Origin: Lysobacteraceae bacterium
GTDB taxonomy: Bacteria > Pseudomonadota > Gammaproteobacteria > Xanthomonadales > Rhodanobacteraceae
Assembly: GCA_004143945.1 (NCBI GenBank)
Contig: SEHB01000010.1
Span: 58,423 to 122,422 of the forward strand
Length of the DNA stretch: 64,000 nt
Direction: 5' to 3'
This document shows positions 27,291-36,711 of the stretch, in pieces. The position numbers were made by a program, and so were the translations under genes. The notes beneath the pieces were generated by a model that worked only from the letters and a program-made list of their open reading frames with translations, did not search any database and was not told the origin of the DNA. The stretch's first letter is position 1, and the number at the start of each line of letters is the position of its first letter.

Positions 27291-27519
27291 CGGGAGACTC
27301 CTCGTGGCCACGGGCTGGCCCAGACGCGGAACTCTAGCGGATCGGGTACCCGACGCACGAGTCCCGCGGGCATTATTCAGGCCCGCCCCGATGCGACGCG
27401 ACATGTCCGGGTGCGGAGGCGTGGTACATTGTCGCGTCGCGCAAGTATGGAAGATGGATGGGCGACACCAACCAGGCAATTGAATAGCTTTGGCTTGAAC
27501 ACTTCACGAGAGGACTGCC

Positions 27520-29346
27520 ATGTCAATCAGGACCAGAAGGACCGCACTTTCCCGTTCAATCTTTGCAGCGTGTTGCGTCGCCCTGTCGGGTGCCGCCGTC
27601 GCTCAGGTTCACGGCCCCTCTTCCAGGCACATGCCACAGAAATCCGAAGTGCTCGACTGCGCACGCCTGGCCAACAGTGCGATGGCAGAGCCCGCGGGCT
27701 ATGCCGACCAGTGCCTGCCCTATGCGCCTTCCTACGTGCAGCCGCTGGGTCCGGTTCCGCAGGACCCCACCGATCCTGGCTTCAAGTACGACATGCGCGA
27801 CAACGTCGGTCTGTACTCGTACGTGCTCAATGACTTCGCCGGCCAGACCTTCGTCGGCAATCCGGGCGACGCGTTCTACGCCTGGGACTTCGACCAGACC
27901 GGTACGCTCTACACGATCCAGACCGGTGCGGGCGTGTTCCCGTTCGGCACGGTCGACACCGGCACCGGCGTGTTCACGCCGATCGCGAACGTCAGTGGCG
28001 ACGTTCCCGCCGAGGTCACCGGCCTGACCATCGCCGGCGACGGCACCACCGCCTACATGTCCTCTGCGACCAATCTCTACTCGCTCGACCTCGCGAGCGG
28101 CGCGGCCTCCCTCGTCGGCCCGTTCGGCGCCGGCGTCACGCTGATGATCGATGTCGCGATGAGCTGCGCGGGCGACATGTACGGCCATGCAATCGACACC
28201 GACTCGCTCTACTCGATCGACCCCGCGACCGGTGCCGCGACGCTGATCGGCACGCACGGCCTCGCGGCCAACTTCGCGCAGGGCATGGACTTCGATGACA
28301 GCGGCGACCTGTACGCTGCGATCTACACCGGTGGCGGCACCTACACCTACGGCACCTTCGACCTCGGCACCGGCGCGCTGAATCCGCTCAGCACGCAGCC
28401 GCCGACCGGCGAATGGGAAGTCGCGATCCCCGCGAGCTGCGGTCCCGCGTTGGCCGTGCAGACCGGGGCGGCCACGATCGCCGACGTCTGCACCAGCGCG
28501 CCGGGCCAGGAGAACGGCATCGTCGAACCGGGCGAGACCCTGCAGATTTCGGTTCCGGTCGCGGCCTCGGGCGGCAACTTCACCGATGTGGTCGCCTCGC
28601 TGCCGCTGCCCGCTCCGGCCGGCATCACCTATATCGTGTCCGAAGCCCAGCTCGGCGACCTCAACGACGGCGACAACGCGACCGCAAACTTCGAGGTCCT
28701 CGTCGACCCCGGCTTTGCCTGCCTCACCTCGTTCACGCAGCCGATCGCGGTCACCGCGGCTGAAGGAAGCGCATCGGGCAGCATCGACGTCGACGTCGGC
28801 ACCGCGGGCGCGCCGACCTTCACCCCGCTGGCCGGTACCGGCCCCGGCGTCGCGATCCCGGACAACTCGCCTGCCGGCATCACCTCGACGCTGTCGATTG
28901 CCGAGAACGTCTCGATCTACGACCTGCGTGTCGTGGTGAATGCGACGCACACTTGGGTCGGCGACGTCAAGATCTCGCTGACGAGCCCGGGCGGCACCAC
29001 GGTGCAGCTGCTCGACCAACCGGGCGTGCCCGGCAGCACGTTCGGTTGCAGCGTCGACAACATCGCGGCGCTGTTCGGCGACGGCTTTGCGCCGAACGAA
29101 GACGTCTGCCCCGGAACCTCGCCGTGGCCGGGCGCGTCGCCCGAGATCGCGCCGACGGACCCGCTGGCCGCCTTCTCGGGTGAAAGCACGGTCGGCGACT
29201 GGGTGCTGACGATCAGCGACAATGCGTCCGGCGACACCGGCGCGCTCGACAGCTGGTCGCTGCAGGTCGCGGAAGGTCCGGGCGAACAAACCTGCACGGT
29301 GTGCGCCGGCAACGACGTGATCTTCGCGGACGGCTTCGATCCGTAA
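27520..29346 (+). CDS. Large secreted protein with beta-propeller-like part, P-domain and GFD tail
   Basis: This encodes 608 aa with a signal peptide ending GAAVAQ. Residues 90-310 form a propeller-like series (FYAWDFDQTGTLYTI, VTGLTIAGDGTTAYM, GMDFDDSGDLYAAIY). About 310-420 is a CARDB-like Ig domain (NGIVEPGETLQISVPV). About 430-590 is a proprotein-convertase P-domain: IYDLRVVVNATHTWVGDVKI, SPGGTTVQLL and GDWVLTISDNASGDTGALDS. It ends CAGNDVIFADGFDP. No protease domain is present, so the P-domain probably serves binding or folding. SD GAGAGGA precedes the ATG. Confidence 0.85.
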   Translation: MSIRTRRTALSRSIFAACCVALSGAAVAQVHGPSSRHMPQKSEVLDCARLANSAMAEPAGYADQCLPYAPSYVQPLGPVPQDPTDPGFKYDMRDNVGLYSYVLNDFAGQTFVGNPGDAFYAWDFDQTGTLYTIQTGAGVFPFGTVDTGTGVFTPIANVSGDVPAEVTGLTIAGDGTTAYMSSATNLYSLDLASGAASLVGPFGAGVTLMIDVAMSCAGDMYGHAIDTDSLYSIDPATGAATLIGTHGLAANFAQGMDFDDSGDLYAAIYTGGGTYTYGTFDLGTGALNPLSTQPPTGEWEVAIPASCGPALAVQTGAATIADVCTSAPGQENGIVEPGETLQISVPVAASGGNFTDVVASLPLPAPAGITYIVSEAQLGDLNDGDNATANFEVLVDPGFACLTSFTQPIAVTAAEGSASGSIDVDVGTAGAPTFTPLAGTGPGVAIPDNSPAGITSTLSIAENVSIYDLRVVVNATHTWVGDVKISLTSPGGTTVQLLDQPGVPGSTFGCSVDNIAALFGDGFAPNEDVCPGTSPWPGASPEIAPTDPLAAFSGESTVGDWVLTISDNASGDTGALDSWSLQVAEGPGEQTCTVCAGNDVIFADGFDP

Positions 29347-29353
29347 GGCACAT

Positions 29354-29422
29354 GGCACGGGCGTCGTCCTGACGCCCATGCCGCATCGGAAACAACCGGG
29401 AGGGTGCGCCGCACCCTCCCGG
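29354..29422 (+). terminator. Two consecutive stem-loops after the P-domain protein gene
   Basis: The first hairpin (29354-29382) pairs GGCACGGGCGTC with GACGCCCATGCC with one mismatch. The second (29396-29422) pairs CCGGGAGGGTGC perfectly with GCACCCTCCCGG around a GCC loop. They start eight bases after the stop codon. Neither has a T-run, so termination by stem strength or Rho is inferred. Confidence 0.5.
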
Positions 29423-29771
29423 ACCGCGGCACCCTCGCCGTCGCATCGCCCTCCCAGGCACGGCACCTTCCATCGAATCGCGCCGCCCACTGCGAGCGCG
29501 CGCACCGACCGCCGCATGCATTGCGCGCGCGTCCTTCCGCTTCAGCTCTCCTCCTATCCGTGAACGCGTCGCCGCGCTCGACGACGGCCGCGTGATGCCG
29601 GTTGCGGTCGTCGCACGCGACCGCTGCGGGGTCATTGCGCCGCCTCGCCGCCCGCGGGCATCGATCCCGATGCGCCGACTGCGTCGACGATGAGAGCGCA
29701 TCGCGCACCCCGCATGCGCGCAGGTATAGTGGCGCGAATCGGCGGGCACCGTGTCCGCGGCGGGAGGTCTC
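29423..29771. other. Intergenic stretch without recognised gene
   Basis: About 350 bp before the SPFH operon. Only spurious high-GC open frames are seen. A TATAGT at 29724-29729, 48 bases before the ATG at 29772, is a possible -10 element for the operon, without a clear -35. An SD sequence GGGAGGT lies just before that ATG. Confidence 0.4.
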
Positions 29772-30923
29772 ATGGGTCTGGTGCAGGCAGTGGTGGGCTC
29801 GGTCGGCGGCATGCTCGCGGACCAGTGGAAGGACTTCCATACCGTTCCGGACGGCCTGGCCCCGACGGCTGCGCTGTTCGCCGCAGTACCACGCGGCACC
29901 AACGCCGGTCGCGGTTCCAACACCAAGGGTTCCGCGAACATCATCACGAACGGTTCGAAGATCGTCGTGCCGGAGGGCTACGGCCTGCTGCTGTTCCAGG
30001 ACGGCCAGGTCACCGGGTTCGCGGCCGAGCCGGGCGGCTACGAGTGGCGATCGGACGACATCAATTCGAAGTCGATCTTCGCAGGCGACGACCTCGTCGA
30101 GTCGCTCGTCAAGCAGAGCTGGGAACGCTTCAAGTTCGGCGGCCAACCAGGCTCGCAGCAGGCCGCGTTCTTCGTCTCGCTGAAGGAATTGCCGGACAAC
30201 CGCTTCGGCACGCAGTCGGAGATCTACTGGGACGACGCGTTCCTCGGCACCCAGGTCGGCGCGGTCACGCGCGGGTCCTACACGCTGAAGATCGTCGATC
30301 CGATCCTGTTCGTGAAGAACTACGTGCCCGCGTCGTACCTGCAGTCGGGCCAGGTGTTCGATTTCACCGACCTCGACAACGCGGCCGCCAGCCAGTTGTT
30401 CAACGAAGTGGTCGCCTCGCTCGCGCCGGCGTTCAGCCTGTACTCGAACGATCCCGGCAAGGGCAATCGCATCACGAAGCTGCAGCAGGACTCTCTCGGA
30501 TTCGCGAAGAGCCTGTCCGAGGCGGTCGAGAACGCGTACCAGTGGCGTTCGGATCGCGGCCTCGCGATCGTCAAGACCGCGATCGTCTCGATCGAGTACG
30601 ACGCCAATACGCGCGAGTTGCTCAAGACCGTGCAGCGCGCCGACGCGCTGGCCGGCCAGCGCGGAAATTCCAACCTGCAGGCGAGCATCGCGCAGGGCAT
30701 GCAGTCGGCCGGTGAAACCGGCGGCGCGGCCGGCATGATGGGCATCGGCATGGCCTCGGGCATGATGGGTGGCCTCGCCGGCCTGCAGCAACCCGTCGCG
30801 CCGGCCGCTCCCGCGGCGGACGATCCGGTCGCGAGACTCACGAAGGCCAAGGAGATGCTCGACCGCGGACTCATCACGCAGTCCGACTACGACGCGCTCA
30901 AGGCCAAGGCACTCGGCCTGTAA
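29772..30923 (+). CDS. SPFH (band 7) domain protein with C-terminal SHOCT motif, YdjI-like
   Basis: The 383-aa protein begins MGLVQAVVGSVGG; the SD GGGAGGT selects this ATG over a GTG seven codons upstream. Residues 55-300 are an SPFH domain of the YdjI/virion-core type: IVVPEGYGLLLFQDGQVTGF, EPGGYEW, FVSLKELPDNRFGTQSEIYW and SYTLKIVDPILFVKNYV. A Gly/Met-rich linker follows. The end DPVARLTKAKEMLDRGLITQ plus SDYDALKAKAL is a SHOCT oligomerisation motif. It is the first gene of a three-gene operon and probably scaffolds a membrane stress complex. Confidence 0.85.
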   Translation: MGLVQAVVGSVGGMLADQWKDFHTVPDGLAPTAALFAAVPRGTNAGRGSNTKGSANIITNGSKIVVPEGYGLLLFQDGQVTGFAAEPGGYEWRSDDINSKSIFAGDDLVESLVKQSWERFKFGGQPGSQQAAFFVSLKELPDNRFGTQSEIYWDDAFLGTQVGAVTRGSYTLKIVDPILFVKNYVPASYLQSGQVFDFTDLDNAAASQLFNEVVASLAPAFSLYSNDPGKGNRITKLQQDSLGFAKSLSEAVENAYQWRSDRGLAIVKTAIVSIEYDANTRELLKTVQRADALAGQRGNSNLQASIAQGMQSAGETGGAAGMMGIGMASGMMGGLAGLQQPVAPAAPAADDPVARLTKAKEMLDRGLITQSDYDALKAKALGL

Positions 30924-30940
30924 GTCCCAGCGCGCCCGCC

Positions 30941-32251
30941 ATGGCCACCCCACGTGTACCACCGCCGCCGGGGCCCGCCCCGGTCGGCCCCGGATCGCCG
31001 CAGGACGTGCCGCCGCCCGCGGGCAGTTTCCCGATCGACCCGGCCACGTTGCCCGAGCCGATCCGCGACGAACTGCTCGCACCCGATCCCGAAGCGATCG
31101 ACACCGCCTCGGCTGAACTGCGCGACGGCGTCAACCGCTGCCCGAAATGCGGCGCGACCGACGTGCGCCACAAGATCGGCAGCGACCTGCTCGTGTGCCA
31201 GTTCTGCCGCAACGAGTGGCAAGCCGAGCGCGTCGAGGATGCGTTCGGGCTCGGCGAAGGCATCGCGGAACTCCGCGGCACCGTCGTCGCGTCCGGCGCG
31301 CGCGACATCGAAGCCGATTCCTCGGCGCTCGTGAGTTTCAAGTGCAGCGGCTGCGGCGCGCAGGTCACGGTCAACACCGGCCATGCGATGACCGCGCGCT
31401 GCCACTGGTGCCGGCACGTGTTCGGCATCAACGAGCAGGTGCCGAACGGCGCGGTGCCCGACGCGGTGCTGCCGTTCCACATCCGCAAGGAGGACGCGGT
31501 CGCGCGCATCCGCCAGTTCGTGCACAAGCGGCGGCTGTTCGCGCTCAAGGAATTCAAGGAGCAGTTCACGCCGGAGAACGTGACGGGCGTGTACCTGCCC
31601 TACATGATCGTCGACGGCAACGCGAGCGCCGACGTCTCCGGCAAGGGCGAGATCGAGACGCGACGCTACACGCGCGGCAGCGGCAACAACAAGACGACCT
31701 ACTACGACGCCGACGTGTACCAGGTCGGCCGCCACGTCGATTTCACCGTCGACGACCTGCCGCTCGAATCGTCCAGCGAACGCGGCAACCTCGACGCGCG
31801 CGTCAATACCAACAACATCATCAACACCATCCTGCCGTTCGACACCAAGAACGCGGTGAAGTGGAATGCGTCCTACCTCGTCGGCCACTCGTCGGAGAAG
31901 CGCGATCGCAACGTCGACAACCTGCACCCTCTACTCGAGGACCAGTTGCTGTCGATTGCGCGATCGCAGGTCCTCGATTCGGTCAAACGCTACGACCGGG
32001 GCGTACGCTGGGAACAGGAGGCCCTCGACGTGCACGGCACGCGCTGGGTTTCGATGTACCTGCCGGTGTGGCTGTACTCCTACCACCAGCCCGGTCGCAA
32101 CGGCGGATTGCTGCACTACATCGCGGTCAACGGCCGCACTGGAGAGACGATGGGCAGCATTCCCGTGCAGCAGTGGAAGCTCCTGCTCGCCGCCCTCACG
32201 GTCGGCACCTTCGTCGAAGGCATCGCCCTCTGGATCCTGGCGCATTCATGA
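30941..32251 (+). CDS. Double zinc-ribbon membrane-associated protein (YdjG-like partner of SPFH protein)
   Basis: The 436-aa product has a Pro-rich start, then two zinc ribbons: CPKCGATD...CQFC (residues 67-87) and CSGCGAQ...CHWC (about 134-155). The central part is a beta-rich domain with GVYLPYMIVDGNASADVSG. The C-terminus has a single hydrophobic helix (WKLLLAALTVGTFVEGIALW) after MGSIPVQQ. Bacillus subtilis pairs a similar zinc-ribbon protein with the SPFH protein YdjI. It lies 17 bp downstream of the SPFH gene. Confidence 0.78.
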   Translation: MATPRVPPPPGPAPVGPGSPQDVPPPAGSFPIDPATLPEPIRDELLAPDPEAIDTASAELRDGVNRCPKCGATDVRHKIGSDLLVCQFCRNEWQAERVEDAFGLGEGIAELRGTVVASGARDIEADSSALVSFKCSGCGAQVTVNTGHAMTARCHWCRHVFGINEQVPNGAVPDAVLPFHIRKEDAVARIRQFVHKRRLFALKEFKEQFTPENVTGVYLPYMIVDGNASADVSGKGEIETRRYTRGSGNNKTTYYDADVYQVGRHVDFTVDDLPLESSSERGNLDARVNTNNIINTILPFDTKNAVKWNASYLVGHSSEKRDRNVDNLHPLLEDQLLSIARSQVLDSVKRYDRGVRWEQEALDVHGTRWVSMYLPVWLYSYHQPGRNGGLLHYIAVNGRTGETMGSIPVQQWKLLLAALTVGTFVEGIALWILAHS

Positions 32252-32514
32252 GCGACGACGGCGGACTCTGGCTGCTCACACTCGGTCCCGTAAGCGGCAC
32301 GGCGCTGTACTGGGCGCTCTACCGCTACTACCGCAACACCGACAAGTCGCACGCGTTCGAACGCGAGACGAAGATCGAGGCCAAGCCGATCCGCGGCGCG
32401 GAGCGTGATCGCAAGGTCGACGTGATCAACGGCACGCGCGAGTCGCGCATCAAGGGCGACAACGCGCGCGAGTTCCGCAAGCGCGTCACGCGGTTCCGCA
32501 ACGACAGCAGCTAG
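32248..32514 (+). CDS. Small membrane-anchored protein, third gene of the SPFH operon
   Basis: This encodes 88 aa. Its ATG overlaps the previous stop (ATGA), implying translational coupling. One N-terminal membrane helix (LWLLTLGPVSGTALYWALY) is followed by a highly charged, basic-rich tail (RETKIEAKPIRGAERDRKVD). No family is recognised. The topology suggests a cytoplasmic tail contacting the SPFH or zinc-ribbon protein. Confidence 0.7.
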   Translation: MSDDGGLWLLTLGPVSGTALYWALYRYYRNTDKSHAFERETKIEAKPIRGAERDRKVDVINGTRESRIKGDNAREFRKRVTRFRNDSS

Positions 32515-32562
32515 CGACACGCGTCGACGCCGCACCCCGCTTTCCCCTGCACAGGTGACGCG

Positions 32563-33183
32563 ATGGCCCTCGATCTCTTCCTGAAGCCCTACAAGCCCAA
32601 GTCACGCTCCAGGAGCGCGGCGCTCGCTGCACGGCAGGCACTGGTCGACGCGCTGCGCGCCGCCCACCCGCAGACGCAGCTCGTCGGCGACGTCACGCGC
32701 GGGCACGTCGAAGGTTTTCCGATGGGTGAACTGCATTTTTCGCCGACCGAGCTGCACTGGGCCATGCACGGCGTCGACGATCCCGAACCCGTCCATGCCC
32801 TCGCGGACTGGTTCTTCGATCACGGATTCGCCTGCGACGACCCGCAAGGCGCGGGCTTCGACCGCCCACGGCCGAAGCCGGTCGCGGTGCGCGGCAGCTT
32901 CGAGGACCTCGTCGGAGCCGAATGGCTCGGCTTCCGCTTCGATCGCAACTACGCCACCGCGCTCGATGCCGACTTCACCCTTCCCGATGGCCGCAACGCG
33001 CGGCTGCGGATGCTGCACCTCGGGCGCTGCACGGTCCCGGAGCTTTCGCCGCTCGTGAAGGCGCGCGTCACCGGCTGTCGATTCGTCCGCGGCAACTACG
33101 ACACCCTCGCCGTGGTGTTCGAGGGCGGGCACGAACTCGCGTTCGCCGACGCGGTGTTTGACGCCGTGCGGATCACTCCCTGA
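32563..33183 (+). CDS. Hypothetical cytoplasmic protein
   Basis: The 206-aa protein has no signal or membrane segment. Visible features are MALDLFLKPYKPKSRSR at the start and regular beta-alpha segments such as FPMGELHFSPTELHWAMHG and EWLGFRFDRNYATAL. I do not recognise the family. It follows the SPFH operon by 48 bp and could be co-transcribed with it. Codon use is host-like. Confidence 0.7.
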   Translation: MALDLFLKPYKPKSRSRSAALAARQALVDALRAAHPQTQLVGDVTRGHVEGFPMGELHFSPTELHWAMHGVDDPEPVHALADWFFDHGFACDDPQGAGFDRPRPKPVAVRGSFEDLVGAEWLGFRFDRNYATALDADFTLPDGRNARLRMLHLGRCTVPELSPLVKARVTGCRFVRGNYDTLAVVFEGGHELAFADAVFDAVRITP

Positions 33184-33388
33184 TCACACACGCCCGTCGA
33201 GTGGCCCTGTGGTCGCCCGGATAGCCCGGATCACGCGCACCGCGTGTCGCGCCAGGGACGATCCCTCCGCTGCGGCCGAAGCAGGTCTGTCGATCCGCGA
33301 TGCCGTCATGCGTCGTCAAGGTAGCGCTGCCCGAATGGAGCGCGGGAATGATCCCGGACCGACCGTACCCGAGCACGAGGAATCCACC

Positions 33389-33832
33389 ATGAAAATCGTC
33401 ACCAGCCTGAGTTTCCAGGGCCAATGCCGCGAAGCGTTCGAGTTCTATGCGCGCGTGCTCGGCGGCCGCATCACCGCCGCGTTCGAGTACGGCGATGCAC
33501 CGCCCGGCATGCCGATCGCCGAGGACAAGTCCTCGTGGCTGATGCACTGCTGGCTCGAGGTCGGCGACCAGGCCCTGATGGGCGCCGACATGGACAGCGA
33601 GTGGGCGCCCAACATCGGCAAGCCGAAGAACGGCTTCGACGTGACCTTGCATACCGACGACATCGAGCAGGCGCGCCGCTGGTACGAACACCTGTCGGAA
33701 GGCGGCAAGCGCGTGATGCCATTCGCCGAGACGTTCTGGTCGCCCGGATTCGGCTCCCTCGTCGACCGCTTCGGCATTCCCTGGATGGTCAACGTGACGC
33801 CGTCCGCGGAATGGAAGCCCTCGCAGGGCTGA
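33389..33832 (+). CDS. VOC superfamily protein (PhnB/DUF1428-type glyoxalase fold)
   Basis: The 147-aa protein has FQGQCREAFEFYARVLGGRI near the N-terminus, MHCWLEVGDQALMGADM in the middle, and FAETFWSPGFGSLVDRFGIP with WMVNV at the end, all typical of PhnB-like VOC proteins. It has two paired beta-alpha-beta-beta-beta modules. Metal-binding residues are not conserved well enough to claim enzyme activity. The ATG at 33389 gives the family length. Confidence 0.85.
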   Translation: MKIVTSLSFQGQCREAFEFYARVLGGRITAAFEYGDAPPGMPIAEDKSSWLMHCWLEVGDQALMGADMDSEWAPNIGKPKNGFDVTLHTDDIEQARRWYEHLSEGGKRVMPFAETFWSPGFGSLVDRFGIPWMVNVTPSAEWKPSQG

Positions 33833-33917
33833 TCCGCGACGAGCCGCACCGCGCGACCACGCCGCTTCGCGGTCGCGCGACGTCCGTTCCGCTGCAGCAC
33901 GACTGGAGGCCCTGCAC

Positions 33918-34313
33918 ATGCCGAAGGCGCCCGCGAACAACACGACTCGCAAGCCACCCGATCCGTCGAACGACCACGCCGACGTCGCGACATGGCTCGC
34001 ACGCACGATGCCGGACCTGCAGCCGATCGTCACGTATCTCGACCGCCTCATTCGCGAGACGATTCCAGGACTGCACTACGCCGTGAAGTGGAAGAAGGCG
34101 CACTACGGGCTCCCGAAGCGCGGGTGGATCATCGAATTGGTCGCCTATGACGTGTCGGTGAACCTCGTGTTCTTCGCCGGCGCACGATTCGATCCGGCGC
34201 CGCCACAGGGCGAGGGCTCGCGCTACGTCAAGATCCGCACGCTCGACGAGGCGCGCGCGCCGGAAATCCGCGCCTGGATCCGGCAGGCGGCGCAGCACCC
34301 GGGTTGGACCTGA
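33918..34313 (+). CDS. DUF1801 family protein
   Basis: This encodes 131 aa with the DUF1801 (YdhG-like) pattern: IRETIPGLHYAVKWKKAHYG, then GWIIELVAYDVSVNLVFFAG and a C-terminal KIRTLDEARAPEIRAWIRQA. The fold is small alpha/beta; the function is unknown. A more distant member of the family is encoded at 46658-47173. It follows the VOC gene by 85 bp. Confidence 0.8.
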   Translation: MPKAPANNTTRKPPDPSNDHADVATWLARTMPDLQPIVTYLDRLIRETIPGLHYAVKWKKAHYGLPKRGWIIELVAYDVSVNLVFFAGARFDPAPPQGEGSRYVKIRTLDEARAPEIRAWIRQAAQHPGWT

Positions 34314-34496
34314 CGCGGGGGCGTCGAAGGAGGCGCTCGCGCGAGGCGAAGCCGTCGCGTGCCGGACACTCGCGCCTCGAGGGCCACGTTCCAGCGCTCG
34401 GTCCGCGGCCGGCCCGCACAGGCATGCGGCAGCACTCCGTCGCTTGCATCCACGCATCCGCTTTGACAGCCTGCGCGTTCAACTCGGGGAGCACCG

Positions 34497-35828
34497 ATGT
34501 CCGACCCTGCCGCGCCACCCGGCGACGATGCACCGATGCGCCTGCCGCCGCGCACGACACCGACGTGGGAGGTCGAACTCCTGATCTCCGGCGTCGCCGT
34601 GTTCGCGATGCTGCAGTTGCCCGGCTGGCTCGACGACCGGATCTTCGCGCTCGAGCCTCGCTTCAATGAACTGTGGGGCGACCCGATCCTGATGCTGTAC
34701 GTGTACCTGAAGTGCACGGCATTGATCCTGGCCGTGACCTTCTCCATGCATCTGCTGTTGCGCGCCCAGTGGATCGCGATGGTGGGGATGCATTCGATCT
34801 ATCCCGGCGGTATCCGCTGGGACAAGCTGCGCATGGGAGTCGTGCAGCGCTCGCTCGAGATCCGCCGCCACGGCAGCGCGGACGCTGCGATCGAACGCGT
34901 CGACAACCGCGCCACGATCGTGTTCGCGGTCGGCGTGATGATGGCGTCGATGTTCCTCATGATCAGCGTGCTGGTGACCGCGCTTTTTGCGGTTTCCCTT
35001 GCAATCGCGACCTTCACGGGCGCAACGGCGGATGCAGGCGATCTGCTGCTCGCCTGTCTCGCGATCACGTTGCTGCCGCTGCTCGCCGCGAGCCTCGTCG
35101 ACCGCTATCGCGGTGATCGCCTGCGCGAACGCGGCTTCGCGCGACGCGCGCTGTCCGCGCTGTTCGGCCTCTATGCGCGCATCGGCCTGACCCAGAAGTC
35201 CGCGAATCCGATCTTCTCGCTGCTCGCCAGCCACGGCGGTGAGCGCCGCGCGGTCGCGCTGACGACGTTCGTGACGTTGGTCATCGGCGTCGCCGTCGCC
35301 TTGTCGTTCGCCTACCAGAAGGCGCCGGCCAGCCTCGGCAACTATGACCTCTTTCCACGCTTCGCGGACGGCTCCCGCACGCTCGACAGCGCGCACTACG
35401 ACGACCAGCGCAATCCCGCGCGCGATCCACCCGTGCCGTTCATCGCGTCCATGATCGCCACGGGCCCCTACCTGCGACTCGTCGTGCCGTACGATCCACA
35501 GCACGACGCCATCGCGTTGCGCGATCGATGTCCTTCCGTTGCTTCAACGACCGGCGACGCGCGAGCCGCCGCAGCGCTCGACTGCCTCCAACGCCTGCGC
35601 GCAGTCAGCCTGGACGGCAGTCCGCTACCCGCGCTGCAATTCGAACTCGGGGCCGATGCACGCACCGATCGCCCTGCCCTCGTCGCGCTGATCGACGTGC
35701 GCGCCCTGTCGGCGGGGCGTCACGAACTCCGGCTCGCGCGTGCGGCCGAAACGCGAAACGAGGTTCCCGGAGCGGCTGGTGGAAACGGCGCAGAGGCTTC
35801 GACGTGGCGGATCGCCTTCTGGCGATGA
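34497..35828 (+). CDS. Polytopic membrane protein of unknown function
   Basis: The 443-aa product opens with a Pro-rich cytoplasmic segment. Five or six hydrophobic helices follow (VELLISGVAVFAMLQLPGWL; LMLYVYLKCTALILAVTFSM; IVFAVGVMMASMFLMISVLV; LLLACLAITLLPLLAASLVD; VALTTFVTLVIGVAVALSFA). The C-terminal 130 residues look extracytoplasmic and contain two Cys (RDRCPS, ALDCLQ). A SD-like GGGGAGC precedes the ATG. No family is recognised. Confidence 0.75.
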   Translation: MSDPAAPPGDDAPMRLPPRTTPTWEVELLISGVAVFAMLQLPGWLDDRIFALEPRFNELWGDPILMLYVYLKCTALILAVTFSMHLLLRAQWIAMVGMHSIYPGGIRWDKLRMGVVQRSLEIRRHGSADAAIERVDNRATIVFAVGVMMASMFLMISVLVTALFAVSLAIATFTGATADAGDLLLACLAITLLPLLAASLVDRYRGDRLRERGFARRALSALFGLYARIGLTQKSANPIFSLLASHGGERRAVALTTFVTLVIGVAVALSFAYQKAPASLGNYDLFPRFADGSRTLDSAHYDDQRNPARDPPVPFIASMIATGPYLRLVVPYDPQHDAIALRDRCPSVASTTGDARAAAALDCLQRLRAVSLDGSPLPALQFELGADARTDRPALVALIDVRALSAGRHELRLARAAETRNEVPGAAGGNGAEASTWRIAFWR

Positions 35829-35961
35829 ACGAACCGCGCCGCGGCGCGACGACCCCGCGCTGCAAGCTCGGCTGCCCGGATCTTGCTGTCCAGTCGTCGG
35901 CGCGGCCACCCGCATCATCCGCCGAGCGTCACGGAAAACGGCGAAGTGCGATGGCCACGCA

Positions 35962-36711
35962 TCAGACCCCTCGATCGACGTTCGCCATGCTGCGTTCGCC
36001 GGGGCTTCGGGTGTCGCTCGCGATCCGCCCATCCACGAGGGTCACCGTCCGGTCGCACTGCCCCGACAGTCGCGGGTCGTGGGTGACCAGCAGCACGGCG
36101 CAGCCGAATTCGGCGTTGAACCTGCGGAACAGATCGAACACGCCGGCGGCGCTTTGGCTGTCGAGGTTGCCGGTCGGCTCGTCGGCCAGCAGCAGGGCTG
36201 GCCGGCTGACGAGCGCGCGCGCCACCGCGACGCGTTGCTGCTGGCCGCCCGAGAGCTGGTCGGGCTTGCGCTGCTCCAGTCCCTCCAGGCCGACACGCGC
36301 AAGCAATCCCCGCGCACGATCGAGTTGTTCGCGGTCCGGCTTGCCGTTCGCGACCATCAGCGGGATCAGCACGTTCTCAAGCGCGGTGAAGGCCTGGATC
36401 AGGTGATGGAACTGGAACACGAAGCCGATGGTGCTGCCACGCAGTGCCGTGCGCCGCGTGTCGCTCATTTGCGTGGTGGGTTCGCCAAGCAGGAACAATT
36501 CGCCGGTGGTCGCACGGTCCAGCAGGCCGATCAGGTTGAGCAGCGTGCTCTTGCCTGAGCCCGATGCCCCGACCAATGCGGTGAAGTCGCTGCGCTGCAG
36601 GCGCAGATCGAGGCCGTGCAGCACTTCCGTTTCGGTCGGCAAGCCGACGTTGTAGCTCTTCCTCAACCCTTCGAGGCGCAGCACTTCCTGGCCGGCGTCA
36701 TGCTCAGACAT
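35962..36711 (-). CDS. ABC transporter ATP-binding protein (MacB/LolD type)
   Basis: The 249-aa ATPase has Walker A GASGSGKST, the signature LSGGQQQRVAVARAL, Walker B LLLADEPTGNLDS and the H-loop LLVTHDP, all typical of the LolD/MacB/SalX group. It energises the permease encoded just upstream, whose stop overlaps this start by eight bases. With the membrane fusion protein it forms a MacAB-type export system. The ATG is at 36711. Confidence 0.92.
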   Translation of the reverse strand: MSEHDAGQEVLRLEGLRKSYNVGLPTETEVLHGLDLRLQRSDFTALVGASGSGKSTLLNLIGLLDRATTGELFLLGEPTTQMSDTRRTALRGSTIGFVFQFHHLIQAFTALENVLIPLMVANGKPDREQLDRARGLLARVGLEGLEQRKPDQLSGGQQQRVAVARALVSRPALLLADEPTGNLDSQSAAGVFDLFRRFNAEFGCAVLLVTHDPRLSGQCDRTVTLVDGRIASDTRSPGERSMANVDRGV

